Translations under genes and position numbers: made by a program | The notes under the pieces: generated by a model | The model's database searches: none | Told to the model about the DNA's origin: nothing | What the model saw: only the letters and a program-made list of their open reading frames with translations | Origin: Faecalicatena_A orotica | GTDB taxonomy: Bacteria; Bacillota; Clostridia; Lachnospirales; Lachnospiraceae | DNA: 64,000 nucleotides | NCBI RefSeq assembly: GCF_040545875.1 | Contig: NZ_JBEPMR010000012.1 | Strand: one strand, 5' to 3' | Shown: in pieces, positions 60,752 through 64,000 of the stretch | How the letters are laid out: each line of letters starts with the position of its first letter | Position numbering within the stretch: position 1 is the first letter of the stretch

Positions 60752-62377
60752 ATGATAAAAGTATTTCTTGTAGAAGATGAGATTGTAATAAGAAACGGAA
60801 TTAAAAACAGTATTGACTGGCATAGAGAAGGTTATGAATTTGCAGGAGAGGCGAGTGACGGAGAACTGGCTTACCCAATGATCCTGAAGGAAAAGCCGGA
60901 CATACTGATCACAGATATCCGCATGCCCTTTATGGACGGCCTTGAGCTTAGTAAAATGGTCAGAGAGGCACTTCCAGATATTAAGATCCTGATCCTGAGC
61001 GGGTATAATGAATTCGACTATGCGAAGGAAGCGATTCACATAGGGGTTGCTGACTATCTTCTGAAGCCAATATCATCGGCAAAGCTTTTGGGGGCCCTCG
61101 GCCATATTGCGAGGCAGGTTGAGCAGGAGCGCGAAGAGCAGCAGATGAAAGAACAGTTCAATAAGGATAATCAGGAATTTATCGAGAATGAGAAAATGAG
61201 ACTGTTTGACGGATTGATTGCAGGGAACCTTTCTGTGAGCCAGGCGGTAAACGAGGCAAAGGCATTGGGAATGGACTTGAGTGCACAGGTGTATAATGTG
61301 TTATTGTTTAAAGTGTCTGTAAAAATCAATGATTATGATACACCCGAACAGGCAATGGAAGCTTTTCGTGACATTGAAAGTGCACCGGATACCGTGCCGG
61401 GGACTTTTTATTTCCGCAGGGGCGTGGAAGGCTGGGCATTTCTTGTAACGGCAGGGACGGTGGAAGAGGAGCAGGAGAAGATGAACCGCCTCAAAGGATA
61501 TTTTTCAGAGGTCATGGAGAAGTATCCCGGCGTCGAATATTACGGGGGGATCGGACAGAGCGTTCAGCGGATCCGGGAGCTCGGAAACTCTTACGATCAG
61601 GCAGGGATTGTGTTTTCTACACGCTTTGTCAATGAGTCCCGGCAGATCCTGACTGCAAATGATATCAGGCTTATACATGAGAAGGGAACCATCAATGTAC
61701 AGAGCCTTGACTTAATGGAGAGGAACAGGACACTAATGGAGAAGTTTCTCTCAAAAGGGACGGCAGAGGAGATTGAGAGTTTCCTTACAGCCTATTTTGA
61801 CGAGATGCCGAAAGAAAATATGCAGTCATCCCTGATGCGCCAGTATATTACAATGGATATGTACATTGTAGCCAGTTCTTTCTGTGACAGGCTTGGAATC
61901 CCCAAGGAGGAGCGCGAAGAAGAGGCGAAAGAGCTGGAAACAGCCTTACAGACGATGACAGGAGAAGAAAGCGTGAACAAATATGTCAGACAGCTCCTGA
62001 AAAATACAATTGACAGAAGGGATACAGTGAGTGGGAGCCGCTATTCCGATGTGATAGAGAAGGCAAAGGAGTATATTGCCTCCAATTATATGTCTGAGGA
62101 TGTATCCCTGAATACTGCGGCGGCTGCTGTAAATATGAGTCCAAGCTATTTCAGCTCGGTATTCGGGCGCGAAGCCGGCAGGACATTCGTGGAATACCTT
62201 ACGATGGTGAGGATGGATAAGGCAAAAGAGCTGCTGATGTGCTCCCCGCTTAAGACTTCTGAGATCGGTTATGAGGTGGGGTATAAAGATCCCCACTATT
62301 TCAGCTACATATTTAAGAAGACGCAGAACTGTACTCCGAAAGACTACAGACAGCGGGGAAAGAAGGGCCAGGAATGA
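60752..62377 (+). CDS. YesN-like response regulator with AraC-type DNA-binding domain
   Basis: A 541-residue regulator. The receiver has VEDEIVIRNGI, the phospho-acceptor in ILITDIRMPFMDG and the lysine in YLLKPIS. A long middle region follows, with no clear domain, and a C-terminal AraC-type pair of helix-turn-helix motifs (DVSLNTAAAAVNMSPSYFSS; KTSEIGYEVGYKDPHYFSYI). The start is ATG 60752 behind AGGAGGT; a TTG at 60701 is rejected because it lies in the promoter. Such regulators usually control sugar ABC transporter genes, which may lie just beyond the window end. It overlaps the kinase gene by four bases. Confidence 0.93.
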   Translation: MIKVFLVEDEIVIRNGIKNSIDWHREGYEFAGEASDGELAYPMILKEKPDILITDIRMPFMDGLELSKMVREALPDIKILILSGYNEFDYAKEAIHIGVADYLLKPISSAKLLGALGHIARQVEQEREEQQMKEQFNKDNQEFIENEKMRLFDGLIAGNLSVSQAVNEAKALGMDLSAQVYNVLLFKVSVKINDYDTPEQAMEAFRDIESAPDTVPGTFYFRRGVEGWAFLVTAGTVEEEQEKMNRLKGYFSEVMEKYPGVEYYGGIGQSVQRIRELGNSYDQAGIVFSTRFVNESRQILTANDIRLIHEKGTINVQSLDLMERNRTLMEKFLSKGTAEEIESFLTAYFDEMPKENMQSSLMRQYITMDMYIVASSFCDRLGIPKEEREEEAKELETALQTMTGEESVNKYVRQLLKNTIDRRDTVSGSRYSDVIEKAKEYIASNYMSEDVSLNTAAAAVNMSPSYFSSVFGREAGRTFVEYLTMVRMDKAKELLMCSPLKTSEIGYEVGYKDPHYFSYIFKKTQNCTPKDYRQRGKKGQE

Positions 62378-63870
62378 AAAAACACGGCAAATCATTAACG
62401 CTAAATAAGCGGATAGCCCTGATCCCATGCTCTGTATTCCTTCCAATGCTTCTGGTTGTGGTCTATCTGGCTGTAACATTAATCAGGTCTGCCGATGCTT
62501 ACAGCGCGATCACGGAGAGCGTCATGTATGCCAACTTTTATTCGAAGGAATTCAAAGAACGCATGGATTACAGCATGTATCTGGCAGTGATCGGCAGTAA
62601 GACAACGGAGGAATTAGGGGATGGTAAGACGACGATCAACGGTGTTGTGACAGTAGACCCATATAAATATATAGAAGAATTATCGGATGTCTGTGATGAG
62701 CTGTCAGATATGGCAACCGCGTCTATTAACAGGAAGAAGATCATTCAAGTGAATAACAGCCTGAAATCTCTGAATAAATGTGTGACAGAACTGGAGCGTA
62801 TGATTACGGATAATGTCTCCTATGATGAAAAGATGGATTATCTGGATGAAAATATCCGCGGGAGAAGCGGTCTTACGACTGTGATACAGGGAGCTCTGCA
62901 GGAGTATGTATACAACGAAACGAAGAATTTTGACCAGGCGAAGGATGAACTTCGGTTAAAGACAAGAAATGCCGTTGAAATGACCATTATTGCCCTGTGC
63001 ATCACCGCAGTGATCGCGATCGGTTTGTCCATACTGGCGGTACGGAGTGTAACACGTCCGATTAAAAAACTGTGCTCGCAGACGAGGAAGGTTGCCAAAG
63101 GGGACTTTACTGCCAAGACAAAGATTGAAACGGTGGATGAGATTTCAGTTCTGACAGACAGTTTTAATGATATGACGGCAGAGATCGGCGTGTTGGTGGA
63201 CAATATCAAGAAACAGGAAAAGAACCTGCGCATCACAGAGTCCCGCCTCATGCAGGCACAGATTAACCCGCATTTCCTCTATAATACGCTGGATGCGATT
63301 ATATGGCTGGCAGAGGAAAAGAAAACGGATGATGTTGTTTCTATGGTGAACTCCCTGTCGGAATTTTTCCGCACAACGTTAAGCAAAGGGAAGGATTATA
63401 TTACGGTAAAAGAAGAAAAATCCCATGTAGAGAGCTATCTGGAGATCCAGCAGTACAGATATCAGGATATCATGGATTATGAGATTGATATTGCAGAAGA
63501 AATATACCCTTACATGATACCAAAGCTGACCCTGCAGCCCCTCGTGGAGAATGCCCTTTACCACGGAATCAAGAATAAAAGGGGGAAGGGCACGATCAGG
63601 ATCACCGGATGGAAAGAAGGGGAGAGGATTTACCTGAAGGTATCTGATAATGGAATCGGCATGAGTGAGCAGGCGCTTGATAAACTGCGCAGAAGCATGT
63701 ATGGCATCAACGGTGAGGTGGATGAGAGTGGTTTTGGACTGGCGAACGTGAATCAGCGCCTGCAGTATTATTATGGTGAAGAATATGGGGTGTTTTTTGA
63801 GAGTGAGGAAAATGCCGGCACAGAGGCCACTGTAATTATCCGGGCAAAAAATATCGCCCCTTTATCGTAA
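62374..63870 (+). CDS. YesM-like sensor histidine kinase
   Basis: A 498-residue membrane kinase. A first helix (about residues 15-37), an extracytoplasmic helical sensor region of about 150 residues, a second helix (about 208-228), a HAMP domain (TRPIKKLCSQTRKVAKGDF), the His_kinase domain with the phospho-histidine in QAQINPHFLYNTLDAI, and an ATPase domain (QPLVENALYHGI; DNGIGMS; GFGLANVNQRL) are visible. The ATG overlaps the regulator stop. The signal is probably an extracellular carbohydrate, as in related pairs; this is inference. Confidence 0.93.
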   Translation: MKKHGKSLTLNKRIALIPCSVFLPMLLVVVYLAVTLIRSADAYSAITESVMYANFYSKEFKERMDYSMYLAVIGSKTTEELGDGKTTINGVVTVDPYKYIEELSDVCDELSDMATASINRKKIIQVNNSLKSLNKCVTELERMITDNVSYDEKMDYLDENIRGRSGLTTVIQGALQEYVYNETKNFDQAKDELRLKTRNAVEMTIIALCITAVIAIGLSILAVRSVTRPIKKLCSQTRKVAKGDFTAKTKIETVDEISVLTDSFNDMTAEIGVLVDNIKKQEKNLRITESRLMQAQINPHFLYNTLDAIIWLAEEKKTDDVVSMVNSLSEFFRTTLSKGKDYITVKEEKSHVESYLEIQQYRYQDIMDYEIDIAEEIYPYMIPKLTLQPLVENALYHGIKNKRGKGTIRITGWKEGERIYLKVSDNGIGMSEQALDKLRRSMYGINGEVDESGFGLANVNQRLQYYYGEEYGVFFESEENAGTEATVIIRAKNIAPLS

Positions 63871-64000
63871 ATAATCCATACTTCTATAAAAATGGGATGA
63901 AGATATCTTAAAATATTATAAAAATGTAAAAGGATAGTCTGTTTCTTATTTCCGGAAAAATCTGTAAGATATAGCCAAGATGATTGATACAAAAGCAATC
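63871..64000. other. Unassigned AT-rich end of the window
   Basis: These 130 bases after the kinase stop contain no ORF or clear terminator. The tail probably belongs to the leader of a gene beyond the window. Confidence 0.3.

Noticed and set aside
1..64000. CRISPR array, prophage or insertion sequence
   Set aside because: No regularly spaced short repeats, integrase, phage structural genes or transposase were found; the only mobile-like items are the inverted-repeat element and the two GGGGTC palindromes.

Overview
The window looks like a chromosomal segment of a Gram-positive Clostridia bacterium, most likely a Lachnospiraceae gut commensal. This is inferred from a DnaD plus DnaC/DnaI-type helicase loader pair, glgC-glgD followed by spoVG, a T-box leader on prolyl-tRNA synthetase, a eukaryote-type ProS, a long-form Prs, strong AGGAGG ribosome binding sites and moderate base composition. 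No rRNA, tRNA, CRISPR array or intact transposase was seen.

Layout. (1) 1-6194: a chemosensory operon, MCP (cut by the window edge), CheC, CheD, a receiver-GGDEF protein, CheA and CheW. The only receiver protein visible is a diguanylate cyclase, so this resembles a Wsp-like chemosensory pathway that outputs c-di-GMP but adapts with CheC/CheD. (2) 6326-17901: two paralogous GntR/UTRA regulators, then a nine-gene cluster with a BMP-type nucleoside-like ABC importer (lipoprotein, double ATPase, two permeases) and catabolic enzymes (isochorismatase-like hydrolase, PfkB kinase, uridine-phosphorylase-like enzyme, BtpA/SgcQ protein, iron alcohol dehydrogenase, orphan TrpA-like TIM barrel). It ends in a 19-bp-stem hairpin. 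(3) 17950-22904: a regulator with two GntR-type DNA-binding domains, and a c-di-GMP pair (degenerate GGDEF-EAL, then a sensor GGDEF protein). (4) 22998-25114: a truncated KdpDE-like two-component system with an unlisted 50-residue membrane protein downstream. (5) 25189-25475: a 287-bp element with two 105-bp inverted arms. (6) 25667-29895: a LytTR regulator, a GHKL kinase and a BceAB-like ABC transporter. (7) 30083-34735: a visibly GC-richer block on the minus strand coding for a histidine kinase, an OmpR-type regulator and a sortase-anchored beta-helix surface protein. (8) 35009-38461: an M24 peptidase and a membrane pyrophosphatase.

(9) 38620-43557, minus strand: murC, then dnaD, dnaC and prs, with a small cluster of DnaA-box-like sites upstream of dnaD. 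(10) 43771-46517: glgC, glgD and spoVG. (11) 46617-53541: an RluA-type pseudouridine synthase, a CaCA exchanger, an XpaC/TelA pair, T-box-controlled proS and an HD-domain protein. (12) 53742-58332: the str operon rpsL, rpsG, fusA and tuf. (13) 58573-63870: another GGDEF(degenerate)-EAL protein, and a YesN/YesM-type two-component pair preceded by 21-bp-spaced direct repeats.

The two most interesting blocks are the chemosensory/c-di-GMP operon and the nucleoside-like uptake and catabolism operon. The giant inverted repeat and the RR/small-membrane-protein pair are the best sequence-level oddities. Four separate c-di-GMP proteins in 60 kb point to heavy use of this messenger. All function calls come from reading motifs in the sequence; no database search was run.
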